Origin: Pseudonocardia bannensis
Lineage (GTDB): Bacteria; Actinomycetota; Actinomycetes; Mycobacteriales; Pseudonocardiaceae
Reading direction: 5' to 3'
Length of the DNA: 59,664 nucleotides
Assembly (NCBI RefSeq): GCF_012911875.1
Contig: NZ_JAAXKZ010000021.1
Span: forward strand, 1 to 59,664
This document shows, one piece after another, positions 1 to 9,082 of the stretch. Under the pieces are notes generated by a model. That model searched no databases, had not been told where the DNA came from, and saw only the letters and a program-made list of their open reading frames with translations. A program made the position numbers and the translations under genes. Position 1 is the first letter of the stretch; every line of letters begins with the position of its first letter.

Positions 1-615
1 CCCGCGGGCTCAGCGTCGCGCCCCGCCCCCGGCCCGGGGACCGGGGCGGTGGCCCGCGGCCCGGGCACTCCGGGTCGCGGGATGGAGGCCGGCGACGGTG
101 CCGGGGCGGGCGCCTCGGCCGCCTGCCCGCTCGCGGGCCCGGTGGCCGGGGAGTGCGGGTCACCGCCGCCGACGCCTTCCGGTGCGGCGGGGCCCTGCTG
201 GCCGCCCTGGCCGGGAATCTCCGGCCGGTCTGCGACGCCCGATGCGGCCCCTCGGCCGTCCGCCGTCCCGCTCGTCGACTGCTCGTCCGACACCGTGGTC
301 CTCCCTCGTCCGGCCCATCCTGACGCGATGGGCGCTCCGCCGTCCGGCGAAGCCGTGCACATGGCGCTCCCGGTCGGGAATGGCCGGGGCCCACCGGATT
401 CAAACAGCTCAGACGGCCCACGGGAACCGCCAGGGCCCGGCTCGCGCAGCCAGCGGCCGCTCCTGATCGGCGAGTCGCCATGGTGAGGCCCGTACCGGGG
501 CGGCGCACCACCTGTACACGCATCATCCGGTCCGGTGAACGCCGGTCGCGCGGCATGCAGGCGGATCGTGGCCGTCCGGTGGCGGGCCGGGCCGACGTCG
601 CTACCCTTCGAACTC
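1..615. other. Gene-poor left edge
   Basis: I see no convincing gene here. Several short open frames exist on both strands, the longest at 49-486 and 98-466 on the plus strand, but they are rich in proline, arginine and glycine, match no family I recognise, and look like frames opened by GC content alone. The last bases before 616 presumably hold the promoter of the dioxygenase-like/miaA/dapF run. The upstream gene is outside the window. Confidence 0.5.
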
Positions 616-1368
616 GTGTTCACCGCGGTCGCCGTGCTGCCTCAGCCACCGTTGCTGGTCCCCGGGCTGGCGACCGGCGCCGCGGCCGAGACGGCCGCGC
701 TGCGCGACGCCTGCCGGTCCGCTGCGAGCCGGCTGGCCGCAGCCGCACCGACCTGGATCGCGGTCGGCGCGGATCCGGGCGGGCGGCGGACCGTGGGGCC
801 GGAGGCGGTCGGGACCTTCCTCGGATTCGGCGTCGACCTGCCGGTCGCGTTGGACACGACCCCGGGCGCGCCCGCCGCGCCCCCGGACCCGGAACTGCCG
901 CTGCCGCTGCTCATCGCCGGGTGGGCGGCCGGCCAGACCGGTGCCGCCCTGCGGATCCGCGGCGAGCTGGTGTCGCCGGACACCGCCCCGGCCGACTGCG
1001 CCGAACTGGGCGCGAAGCTGGCCGCGGAGGCGGCCGCCGCGGACGGCCCGGTCGGGCTGCTGGTCCTCGGCGACGGTTCGGCGATGCACACCGAGAAGGC
1101 GCCCGGTCACTTCGACGAGCGCGCCGGCCGGTTCGACGCGGCCGTCGCCGCCGCGCTGGCGGCCGCCGACGCGGCGGCCCTCGCCACGCTCGACTCGGAC
1201 CTGGCCGCACAGCTGTGGGCGGAGGGCCGCGCGCCCTGGCAGGTGCTGGCGGGGGCGGCGTCGGCGGCCGCAGCGACCTCGGCGACCACGTGGAGCGGCG
1301 AGCTGCTGCACTCCTCGACGCCCTACGGCGTGGCCTACCACGTCGCGGTGTGGACACCGGGCCGGTGA
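616..1368 (+). CDS. Class III extradiol dioxygenase-like protein
   Basis: A 250-residue alanine-rich protein of the family related to class III extradiol ring-cleavage dioxygenases, corresponding by position to Mycobacterium Rv2728c next to miaA. The GTG start at 616 is chosen because [18 protein letters not shown] is the conserved N-terminus; the open frame continues upstream to 535 without recognisable protein. It shows an early [10 protein letters not shown] stretch and a [13 protein letters not shown] segment with a His that could sit in the fold's metal region, but I cannot point to a full iron-binding set, so enzymatic activity is unproven. It overlaps miaA by four bases, so the two are translationally coupled. 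Function in the tRNA/diaminopimelate neighbourhood is unknown. Confidence 0.75.
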   Translation: MFTAVAVLPQPPLLVPGLATGAAAETAALRDACRSAASRLAAAAPTWIAVGADPGGRRTVGPEAVGTFLGFGVDLPVALDTTPGAPAAPPDPELPLPLLIAGWAAGQTGAALRIRGELVSPDTAPADCAELGAKLAAEAAAADGPVGLLVLGDGSAMHTEKAPGHFDERAGRFDAAVAAALAAADAAALATLDSDLAAQLWAEGRAPWQVLAGAASAAAATSATTWSGELLHSSTPYGVAYHVAVWTPGR

Positions 1369-2291
1369 GCGGGCCGCCGCTGGTGGCGGTCGTCGGGCCG
1401 ACGGCGACCGGCAAGTCCGACCTGGGCCTCGCCCTGGCCGCGGAGCTCGGCGGCGAGGTCGTCAACGCGGACGCGATGCAGCTCTACCGCGGCCTGGACA
1501 TCGGCACCGCGAAGCTGACGGTCGCCGAACGCGCGGGCATCCCGCACCACCAGCTCGACGTCCTGGAGGTCACCGAGACCGCGTCGGTCGCGGCGTACCA
1601 GCGGTCGGCGCGCGGCACCGTCGAGCGGCTGCGGGCGGCCGGGGTGACACCGGTGCTGGTCGGCGGCTCGGGCCTCTACGTGCAGGCGGTGCTCGACGAG
1701 CTGGAGTTCCCCGGCACCGATCCCGCGCTGCGGGCCAGGTTGGAGGCCGAGCTCGCCGAGCTGGGCGCGCAGGCGATGCACGAGCGACTGGCAGCGGTCG
1801 ACCCGGCGGCGGCCCAGGTCGTGCTGCCGGGCAACGGCCGGCGGATCGTGCGTGCTCTCGAGGTCATCGCGCTGACCGGGCGCCCGTTCCCGGCCCGGCT
1901 GCCCACCCACGGCACACCGCGCTACGACGCGGTGCTGATCGGGGTGGACCGCCCGGCCGCCGAGCTCGACGAGCGCGTCGCCGTCCGGGTGGAGCGGATG
2001 TTCGCCGGCGGGCTGGTGCGCGAGACCCGCGAGCTCGTCGGCCGCGGGTTGCGGGAGGGCCGCACGGCGTCGCGGGCGCTCGGGTACCAGCAGGTCCTCG
2101 CCGCGCTCGACGGCGACGGGGACATGGCGGCGGCCGCGGCCGAGACCATCCGCGCGACCCGGCGTTTCGTCCGGCGGCAACGCTCCTGGTTCCGGCGCGA
2201 CCGCCGCATCCACTGGCTCGACGCCGCCGAGCCCCACCTCCTCGACCGCGCGCTGGCGGTGCTGCGCGGGGTCGCCCCGGCCCGCCCGTAG
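1365..2291 (+). CDS. miaA: tRNA dimethylallyltransferase MiaA
   Basis: MiaA transfers a dimethylallyl group from DMAPP to N6 of A37 in tRNAs that read codons starting with U, the first step toward (ms2)i6A. The 308-residue product has the family length. The P-loop GPTATGKS lies near residues 9-16, followed by the [17 protein letters not shown] substrate motif and [12 protein letters not shown], and a C-terminal [13 protein letters not shown]-binding segment. The GTG start at 1365 overlaps the preceding stop (GTGA) and removes a long out-of-family upstream extension of the open frame. dapF follows 9 bases later, so the three genes look like one transcript. Cytoplasmic. Confidence 0.95.
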   Translation: MSGPPLVAVVGPTATGKSDLGLALAAELGGEVVNADAMQLYRGLDIGTAKLTVAERAGIPHHQLDVLEVTETASVAAYQRSARGTVERLRAAGVTPVLVGGSGLYVQAVLDELEFPGTDPALRARLEAELAELGAQAMHERLAAVDPAAAQVVLPGNGRRIVRALEVIALTGRPFPARLPTHGTPRYDAVLIGVDRPAAELDERVAVRVERMFAGGLVRETRELVGRGLREGRTASRALGYQQVLAALDGDGDMAAAAAETIRATRRFVRRQRSWFRRDRRIHWLDAAEPHLLDRALAVLRGVAPARP

Positions 2292-2300
2292 GCTCGGGGC

Positions 2301-3200
2301 ATGGGCAGCGGGAACGGCGGGGTGCGGTTCGCCAAGGGTCACGGAACCGAGAACGACTTCGTGCTGTTGCCCGATCCGGACGGCGCGCTGCAGCTGTCCG
2401 CGACGCGGGTCGCCGCGCTGTGCGACCGGCGCCGCGGGCTGGGCGCCGACGGTGTGCTGAGGGTCGTCCGCTGGGCGGCGCTGGGTGACGACTCCGCGCC
2501 CGCGCCCGAACCCGGCGTCGAGTGGTTCATGGACTACCGCAACGCCGACGGCAGCGTCGCGGAGATGTGTGGCAACGGGGTCCGGGTGTTCGCGCGCTAC
2601 CTCGCGCACGCCGGCTGGCTGCCCGACGGCCCCGGCGCGGAGCTGCGGCTGGGGACCCGGGGTGGGGTGCGCACGGTGCGTTTCGCCGGCGGTGACGGCG
2701 TGGCCGGCGAGGTGTCGGTGGACATGGGCCCCGCTCGCATCGGGGACACCTCGACGGCGACGGTGGACGGCCGCGCGTTCCGGGGCGTCGCCGTGGACGT
2801 CGGCAACCCGCACCTGGCCTGCGTGACCGACGTGGAGCTGGAGGGCCTGGACCTGGCGGTGCCCCCGGGTCACGATCCCGCGCTGTTCCCGCACGGGGTC
2901 AACGTCGAGTTCGTGTCGCCCCTGCGCGGTGGCACCGACGGCACCGGCGGCACCGGCGAGGTGGCCATGCGGGTGCACGAGCGCGGAGTGGGGGAGACCC
3001 GCTCGTGCGGCACCGGGACCGTCGCGGCGGTCGTCGCGGTGCTGCGCCACGCCGGGGTCGAGACCGGGACGGTGCCGGTGCGCGCCCCCGGCGGCCGGCT
3101 TCGGGTGACCGTGGACGCCGCGACGACCACACTTCACGGCCCGGCCGTGCTCGTCGGCCACGGAGAGCTCGAACGCTCCTGGTGGGACGCCCAGGGCTGA
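2301..3200 (+). CDS. dapF: Diaminopimelate epimerase DapF
   Basis: DapF converts LL-diaminopimelate to the meso form, used for lysine synthesis and peptidoglycan cross-links. The 299-residue product has both catalytic cysteine motifs: EMCGNGVRVFARYL near residue 90 and ETRSCGTGTVAAV near residue 236. The N-terminus VRFAKGHGTENDFVLLPD and the RRGLGADGVL segment are typical. Length matches actinobacterial homologues. It starts 9 bases after miaA and probably shares its transcript. A 69-base gap separates it from hflX. Confidence 0.95.
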   Translation: MGSGNGGVRFAKGHGTENDFVLLPDPDGALQLSATRVAALCDRRRGLGADGVLRVVRWAALGDDSAPAPEPGVEWFMDYRNADGSVAEMCGNGVRVFARYLAHAGWLPDGPGAELRLGTRGGVRTVRFAGGDGVAGEVSVDMGPARIGDTSTATVDGRAFRGVAVDVGNPHLACVTDVELEGLDLAVPPGHDPALFPHGVNVEFVSPLRGGTDGTGGTGEVAMRVHERGVGETRSCGTGTVAAVVAVLRHAGVETGTVPVRAPGGRLRVTVDAATTTLHGPAVLVGHGELERSWWDAQG

Positions 3201-3269
3201 TCAGGTCAGGCCCCCGTCGAGGCACGTTGGACGCAATAAAGCGGACAGCGCAGGCGTTGACATGGGAGC

Positions 3270-4817
<1,548 letters not shown>

Positions 4818-4852
4818 GCGTCCCGGGGCTCGCCGGCCTCGTCGCGGCGGCG

Positions 4853-5848
4853 ATGATCCTCGTACCGGTGGTGGCCGCTGACGGTGCGCCCGCGCCGCAG
4901 ACCCGCTGCACGGTCGAGGACCGGCGCCTGGCCGAACTGTCCGGGCTGGTCGTCGACCGCGGTGGGCTCTGGGCGATGGGCGACGGTGGGCGACGGGTCG
5001 AGGTGCACCGGTTGGACACCGCCGGCCCGGTCTGCCGCGTCGTCGAGTCCCGAACGGCCCGGATCGACCCGTTCGACGCCGAGGACCTGGCGCGCGGCCC
5101 GGACGGCACGCTGTGGGTCGCCGACACCGGCGACAACCGGCGTCGGCGGGAGACGGTGGCGCTCGTCGCGCTGCCGCCCCGCGGGGAGGCGCGGCTGCAC
5201 CGGCTGACCTACCCGGACGGCCCCCACGACGGCGAGGCTCTCCTCATCGGGGCGGACGGGGTCCCGCTCGTTATCACGAAGGAGACGGGCATCGCCGCGG
5301 GGATCTACCGGCCGGCGGGGCCGCTCGCAGAGCCGGGGCCGACGCCCCTCGTCCGGGTGGGCGAGGTGATGCTGCCGGCCTCCGACTCCGAAGGCGGGCC
5401 GGTCGGGGGGCTCGGGTCGCGGCTCGTCACCGGGGCGGCGCTGAGCGCGGACGGCCGGGTGGCGGCGTTGCGCAGCTACACCGATGCATGGCTGTACCCG
5501 GTGAGCGACGACGACGTCGTCGCCGCGCTGGCCGGGACCCCCGTGCGGGTCCCGCTACCCGACGAACCGCAGGGCGAGGCCATCGCCTTCGACACCGACG
5601 GAACGCTGCTGTCGGGTTCGGAGACCCGCGGTGGGGTGCGCGGCGAGATCCGTGCGGTACCGGCGGCGGCCGCCCTGGCGGCAACGGCCGGCACCGGTGA
5701 GCGGACCGAACCCTCGCTCCCCTCATCGGCGACCGACGAGTCGCCCGACTGGTGGCCTGCGGCTGTCGGCGGGACGGCCGCGGTGGGGCTGCTGGCGGTG
5801 GCCGGCGCGGCCATGGCCGTGCACGGAGCCCGGCGCCGGCAACGCTGA
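4853..5848 (+). CDS. Secreted or anchored beta-propeller-like protein
   Basis: A 331-residue protein of unknown function. The N-terminus is hydrophobic (MILVPVVAADG), short for a signal peptide; the frame is open back to about 4733 but contains no ATG, GTG or TTG, so a CTG start at 4814 touching the hflX stop is the only way to lengthen it. The middle repeats blocks such as AEDLARGPDGTLWVADTGDN and DGEALLIG, which resemble blades of a phytase- or esterase-like propeller. The C-terminus has one membrane span (AAVGLLAVAGAAMAVHGA) followed by RRRQR, consistent with a protein anchored to the membrane with its body outside the cell. No catalytic residues are evident. Confidence 0.75.
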   Translation: MILVPVVAADGAPAPQTRCTVEDRRLAELSGLVVDRGGLWAMGDGGRRVEVHRLDTAGPVCRVVESRTARIDPFDAEDLARGPDGTLWVADTGDNRRRRETVALVALPPRGEARLHRLTYPDGPHDGEALLIGADGVPLVITKETGIAAGIYRPAGPLAEPGPTPLVRVGEVMLPASDSEGGPVGGLGSRLVTGAALSADGRVAALRSYTDAWLYPVSDDDVVAALAGTPVRVPLPDEPQGEAIAFDTDGTLLSGSETRGGVRGEIRAVPAAAALAATAGTGERTEPSLPSSATDESPDWWPAAVGGTAAVGLLAVAGAAMAVHGARRRQR

Positions 5849-5907
5849 AGCGCGGCGCCGAGACCGGCGGGCCGCTCGAAGCGGCCCGGAGCCGGCTCCG
5901 GGCCGAC

Positions 5908-6669
5908 TCAGAGCCGGCGGAGTACCGCCACGACCCGGCCGAGGACGGTGGCCTCGTCGCCGGGGATCGGCTCGTAGGCCGGGTTGGCCGGCATCAGCCA
6001 GATGTGCCCGTCGCGACGCTTGAGCGTCTTCACGGTCGCCTCGCCGTCGATCATCGCGGCGACGATCTCACCGTTCTCGGCCACGGGCTGCTGGCGGACC
6101 ACGACCCAGTCGCCATCGGTGATGGCCGCGTCGACCATCGAGTCGCCGCGCACGTTGAGCAGGAACAGCGTGCCCTCGCCGACGATCTCGCGGGGGAGCG
6201 GGAACACGCTCTCCACCGCCTGCTCGGCCAGGATCGGCCCACCGGCGGCGATGTTGCCCAGCAGCGGGACGAAGGCCGGCGAGGGGTGATCGGAGCGGGC
6301 ATCGTCGGTCTGCGTGCGTGATGTGCTGACGGTGACCTGACCCGGCATCACATCATCGGCCGGCATCTCGTCCGGACTCCGGACGTCGACCGCCCGGGTG
6401 CGGTTGGGGTCGCGACGCAGGTACCCCTTGCGTTCGAGGGTGCGCAGTTGGTGGTGCACCGACGAGGTGGAGGTGAGTCCCACCGCGTCGCCGATCTCGC
6501 GCACGCTCGGCGGATAGCCGAACCGTTCCACCCAGTCCCTGATCACCTCGAGCACCTTGCGCTGGCGCGGGGTCAGCCCGGCCGGGTCGGCCGGTGGGTC
6601 GGGGAAGGCGCGCACCTGCCCGGGCTCCCGGTCAGCGTCAGCGCTCGTACCGGACTCGTCCCGTGCCAT
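5908..6669 (-). CDS. lexA: SOS repressor LexA
   Basis: LexA represses DNA-damage genes and cleaves itself when stimulated by RecA filaments. The 253-residue product has a winged helix at residues 33-95 ([19 protein letters not shown]) and a S24 peptidase-like domain with the cleavage pair Ala142-Gly143 in [12 protein letters not shown], nucleophile Ser177 in [10 protein letters not shown], and Lys214 in ATVKTLKR. The ATG at 6669 is preceded by a GAGGAGG ribosome site; the open frame extends upstream to 6825 but without a better start. A LexA box at 6816-6831 lies in its upstream region, so it should repress itself. The divergent LysM gene shares the promoter region. Confidence 0.96.
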   Translation of the reverse strand: MARDESGTSADADREPGQVRAFPDPPADPAGLTPRQRKVLEVIRDWVERFGYPPSVREIGDAVGLTSTSSVHHQLRTLERKGYLRRDPNRTRAVDVRSPDEMPADDVMPGQVTVSTSRTQTDDARSDHPSPAFVPLLGNIAAGGPILAEQAVESVFPLPREIVGEGTLFLLNVRGDSMVDAAITDGDWVVVRQQPVAENGEIVAAMIDGEATVKTLKRRDGHIWLMPANPAYEPIPGDEATVLGRVVAVLRRL

Positions 6670-6815
6670 CAGGTCTGCCTCCTCGTTCCGTCTTCGACGT
6701 CCATGTTCTTCCGTCGTCTCGTGACGCCGGGCGCTGAGTCGGCCCCGGCTGCGCGGCCCTCGCGCGCCCGCGGACGCCGTCGTCCCAAGAACGGTAGTCC
6801 GCATCACCCGCATCG

Positions 6816-6831
6816 CCAAACACATGTTCGA
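6816..6831 (-). promoter_or_regulatory. LexA (SOS) box upstream of lexA
   Basis: On the minus strand this reads TCGAACATGTGTTTGG, matching the actinobacterial LexA box TCGAAC-N4-GTTCGA at 10 of 12 defined positions. It sits about 150 bases before the lexA start, which would fit autoregulation if lexA has a long leader. Confidence 0.7.
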
Positions 6832-6878
6832 ACGACACGCCCTCGATCCTCGATTCCGCGGAGCTTCGATGGTATGAA

Positions 6879-6910
6879 TCGCACAGACGTTCGATCGAAC
6901 GTCTGTGCGA
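6879..6910. promoter_or_regulatory. 32-bp perfect palindrome made of two abutting LexA-like boxes
   Basis: The two 16-base halves (6879-6894 and 6895-6910) are exact reverse complements. Each half is itself a near-consensus LexA box: TCGCACAGACGTTCGA and TCGAACGTCTGTGCGA each match TCGAAC-N4-GTTCGA at 11 of 12 positions. The array ends 31 bases before the LysM gene start at 6942, a position suited to repression of that gene. The perfect symmetry would also allow a long cruciform or hairpin. Confidence 0.65.
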
Positions 6911-6941
6911 AGCGGCTCGGGTGTGGGACGGAGGGGTCGCC

Positions 6942-7494
6942 ATGGGGCTCACGACGATCGAGGTGGAGGTCGCACCCGCCGGTGCGGGCGCCGCGCCACG
7001 CCCGGCCGTGCGCCGTGCGCCGCGCCGCAACGGGCCGGCCCGGGGCCCGCGGCCGGTTCGGCCCCGGGCGGCGCCGGTCGCCGGGCGCCCGGCGGTGCTC
7101 CCGCCGAGCCCACCCGGCCGGGCTGCGCAGCGGATGCTCGTTCGTCCCTGTCCGGGCGGGGGGGCACGGGTCCGCGGCGCCGCGGTGGTCGTCCGAGCCC
7201 CGGTATCGCGTGCGCCGAGTCGTAGCCGCCGGGGTGCTGGCGATGATGTCGGCAGGCGCCGTCGTCGGACTCGGGTCGGTGGCCGAGGCGGCCGGTGGCG
7301 CAACAGCGCGGTCGGCGGTGCCGGCGGCGACCGCCGAGGTCACCGTGCGCACGGGCGACACGATGTGGGACGTGGCCCGCCGCTCGGCGCCGGGGGTCGA
7401 TGTGTCGGCGGTGGTCGAGCGGATCGTCGCCGACAACGGCCTGTCCACGGTGTCTCTGCGCCCCGGCCAGATCCTTCGCGTCCCTGCCGGCTGA
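6942..7494 (+). CDS. LysM cell-wall protein, SOS-linked, apparent frameshift
   Basis: Corresponds by position and layout to Mycobacterium Rv2719c, the damage-induced LysM protein next to lexA that checks cell division. The ATG at 6942 has a GGAGGGG ribosome site, and the first part is an Arg/Pro-rich cytoplasmic segment ([14 protein letters not shown]). The membrane span ([20 protein letters not shown]) and the C-terminal LysM domain ([14 protein letters not shown] to [12 protein letters not shown]) lie in the next frame. The switch falls at or shortly after a run of seven G at 7158-7164; one G fewer would join the frames. Third-position GC also changes frame there. The alternative is a 94-residue product from GTG 7210, but that start lacks a ribosome site. 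LexA boxes at 6879-6910 suggest SOS control. Confidence 0.65.
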
Positions 7495-7610
7495 GGGCTG
7501 GTCCGCGGCCCGATTCTGTCGGGCCCCGCTGCTAGACATCGCATACGTGGCCGAGCAGGCCCGGGCCGGCGGGGTGCGAGCCTGCTCGTCGCGGCGACAG
7601 AGAGGCCGTC

Positions 7611-8411
7611 ATGGATCTCGGTACGAATGCAGTGCGCCCGTGTGAGCGGACGGACCCGCCGGGGGCCGGCCCGGAGCGGCAGGGGGCATGCCGGCGCCGG
7701 CGGGTGCCGGGGGCGCCGCGCCGAACGCCGAGGACGAGAGTCGCATCGAACGTCGCGCTCCGGACGGATCCCGGTCGCCCGGGGGTGCCGTCCGCTCGTC
7801 GCGCGGGATGTGGGCTCGCCGGGGACCGGATCGGCCGGGCTCCACAGGGGGCGGATCGAGCGCGCCCTGGGGCGCGATGTGTCGTGGCGAGAGCGGTGCG
7901 GCCGGACCCGGCGCCGCCCGGCGCCGTTCACCGGTACCGGGCCGGGGCCGGCCGCGGCCCGCGACGTGGTGTGGGCGGCGGCGCCCGGGCGGGCGCCGAT
8001 CGCGGACTCCGGGTGGGCGGGCGCCGCCGGGCCGGGATCGGCAGCGCCGGACGGGGCAGAGTAGGAGGCCCCCTGGCATCGGTGACGGCGGCGGTGTGTG
8101 CGGCGGCCGCTGTCGTCGCACTCGGCGTACTGGCCGACCTGGCGGGTGGGGCGCGGGGGCCGCGGCCGGCGGAGCAGGGGGCACCGGCCCGGGCCGTGCT
8201 CCCGGTGCGTCCGGAGGAGCCGGCGCAGAACCTCACGGGATCGACGGTGCCGCGCGCCGGGGCGGCCGGAGCCGACGCCGTCGTGGGCCGGATCGAGGCG
8301 GGAACGGAAGTCGGGGACAGTGGCTGGAGCCGGGCCGAGCGGTCGGTGTGCCGCGGGGCCGACGGGCTGTCCGGGGCGCGTGCGAGGCGCTGCGCCGAGC
8401 GGTCGTCCTGA
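7611..8411 (+). CDS. Unknown protein with one membrane span
   Basis: A 266-residue open frame I do not recognise. The ATG at 7611 has an AGAGAGG sequence six bases upstream. The first 160 residues are Arg/Gly/Pro-rich with no visible domain. A clear hydrophobic span follows (VTAAVCAAAAVVALGVLADL, about residues 156-175), then about 90 residues that would be outside the cell. Third codon positions are strongly GC in the span and C-terminal part, which supports this frame there, while the N-terminal half could be spurious. A shorter protein starting just before the span is possible. It lies between the LysM gene and nrdR, a gap that would otherwise be about 1 kb. Confidence 0.4.
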   Translation: MDLGTNAVRPCERTDPPGAGPERQGACRRRRVPGAPRRTPRTRVASNVALRTDPGRPGVPSARRAGCGLAGDRIGRAPQGADRARPGARCVVARAVRPDPAPPGAVHRYRAGAGRGPRRGVGGGARAGADRGLRVGGRRRAGIGSAGRGRVGGPLASVTAAVCAAAAVVALGVLADLAGGARGPRPAEQGAPARAVLPVRPEEPAQNLTGSTVPRAGAAGADAVVGRIEAGTEVGDSGWSRAERSVCRGADGLSGARARRCAERSS

Positions 8412-8442
8412 TCGGATGACACGGCGTGTTTGAGTACGCCGG

Positions 8443-8458
8443 CCCCTACATATTGTGG
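8443..8458. promoter_or_regulatory. Candidate NrdR box upstream of nrdR-nrdJ
   Basis: CCCCTACATATTGTGG matches the general NrdR box ACAC(A/T)ATATAT(A/T)GTGT at most central positions. It lies 55 bases before the nrdR start. NrdR boxes usually come in pairs about three helical turns apart; I see no good partner, only a short ACACGGCGTGT palindrome at 8420-8430. Confidence 0.5.
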
Positions 8459-8512
8459 TTAGACTCCATTTGCTCGGCTACAGGTTGGGTTTCACCGGGG
8501 AGGGGTCGCATC

Positions 8513-9001
8513 GTGCGTTGCCCGTTCTGTCGTCATCCGGACTGCCGTGTGATCGACTCCCGGGAGGTGGACGACGGTCAGGCCACCCGGCGTCGCCGGT
8601 CCTGCGTGGAGTGTGGTCGGCGGTTCACCACCGTCGAGGAAGCTGTGCTGGCGGTGGTGAAGCGCAGTGGGGTGACGGAGCCGTTCAGCCGCGAGAAGGT
8701 CGTGCGTGGCGTACGGCGTGCGTGTCAGGGGCGACCGGTCGACGAGGACGCGCTCCAGCTGCTCGCTCACCGCGTCGAGGAGGCGGTCCGGGCCCGGGGG
8801 ACCGCTGAGATTCCCAGCCACGAGGTCGGGCTGGCCATCCTGGGTCCGCTGCGGGAGCTCGACGAAGTGGCGTATCTGCGCTTCGCGAGCGTCTATCGCT
8901 CGTTCTCCTCTATCGAGGACTTCGAGAAGGAGATCGCCGATCTGCGTCGGCCGGCTGCCGGGGAAGCAGCCGAACCGCGCTCCGGGCGCTCCACCGGTTG
9001 A
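8513..9001 (+). CDS. nrdR: Transcriptional repressor NrdR
   Basis: NrdR senses ATP/dATP and represses ribonucleotide reductase genes. The 162-residue product has the N-terminal zinc ribbon (CPFC with Cys3/Cys6 and CVEC with Cys31/Cys34) and an ATP-cone domain from about residue 47 ([22 protein letters not shown]). The GTG at 8513 gives the conserved start VRCPFC and follows a GGGGAGGGG ribosome site. It precedes nrdJ by 81 bases, the usual actinobacterial nrdR-nrdJ pair, and has a candidate NrdR box upstream, which predicts autoregulation. Confidence 0.95.
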   Translation: MRCPFCRHPDCRVIDSREVDDGQATRRRRSCVECGRRFTTVEEAVLAVVKRSGVTEPFSREKVVRGVRRACQGRPVDEDALQLLAHRVEEAVRARGTAEIPSHEVGLAILGPLRELDEVAYLRFASVYRSFSSIEDFEKEIADLRRPAAGEAAEPRSGRSTG

Positions 9002-9082
9002 CGAGCCCGAGCGGAGTCCGCTGTCGCCCCCGCCGGGGCCGACGGCAGTAATGAGCATGTTCGGATGCAGAAGAGGGAGAGC

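Noticed and set aside
1335..3161. 608-codon minus-strand frame opposite miaA-dapF
   Set aside because: Antisense shadow; both plus-strand genes carry full catalytic motifs.
3200..3269. TTGACA promoter directly before hflX
   Set aside because: The hexamer lies 9 bases before the start codon and has no -10 partner at proper distance unless the gene starts further downstream.
9002..9082. Cobalamin riboswitch upstream of nrdJ
   Set aside because: The 81-base gap is too short for the full fold and shows no B12-box; the leader of nrdR shows none either.
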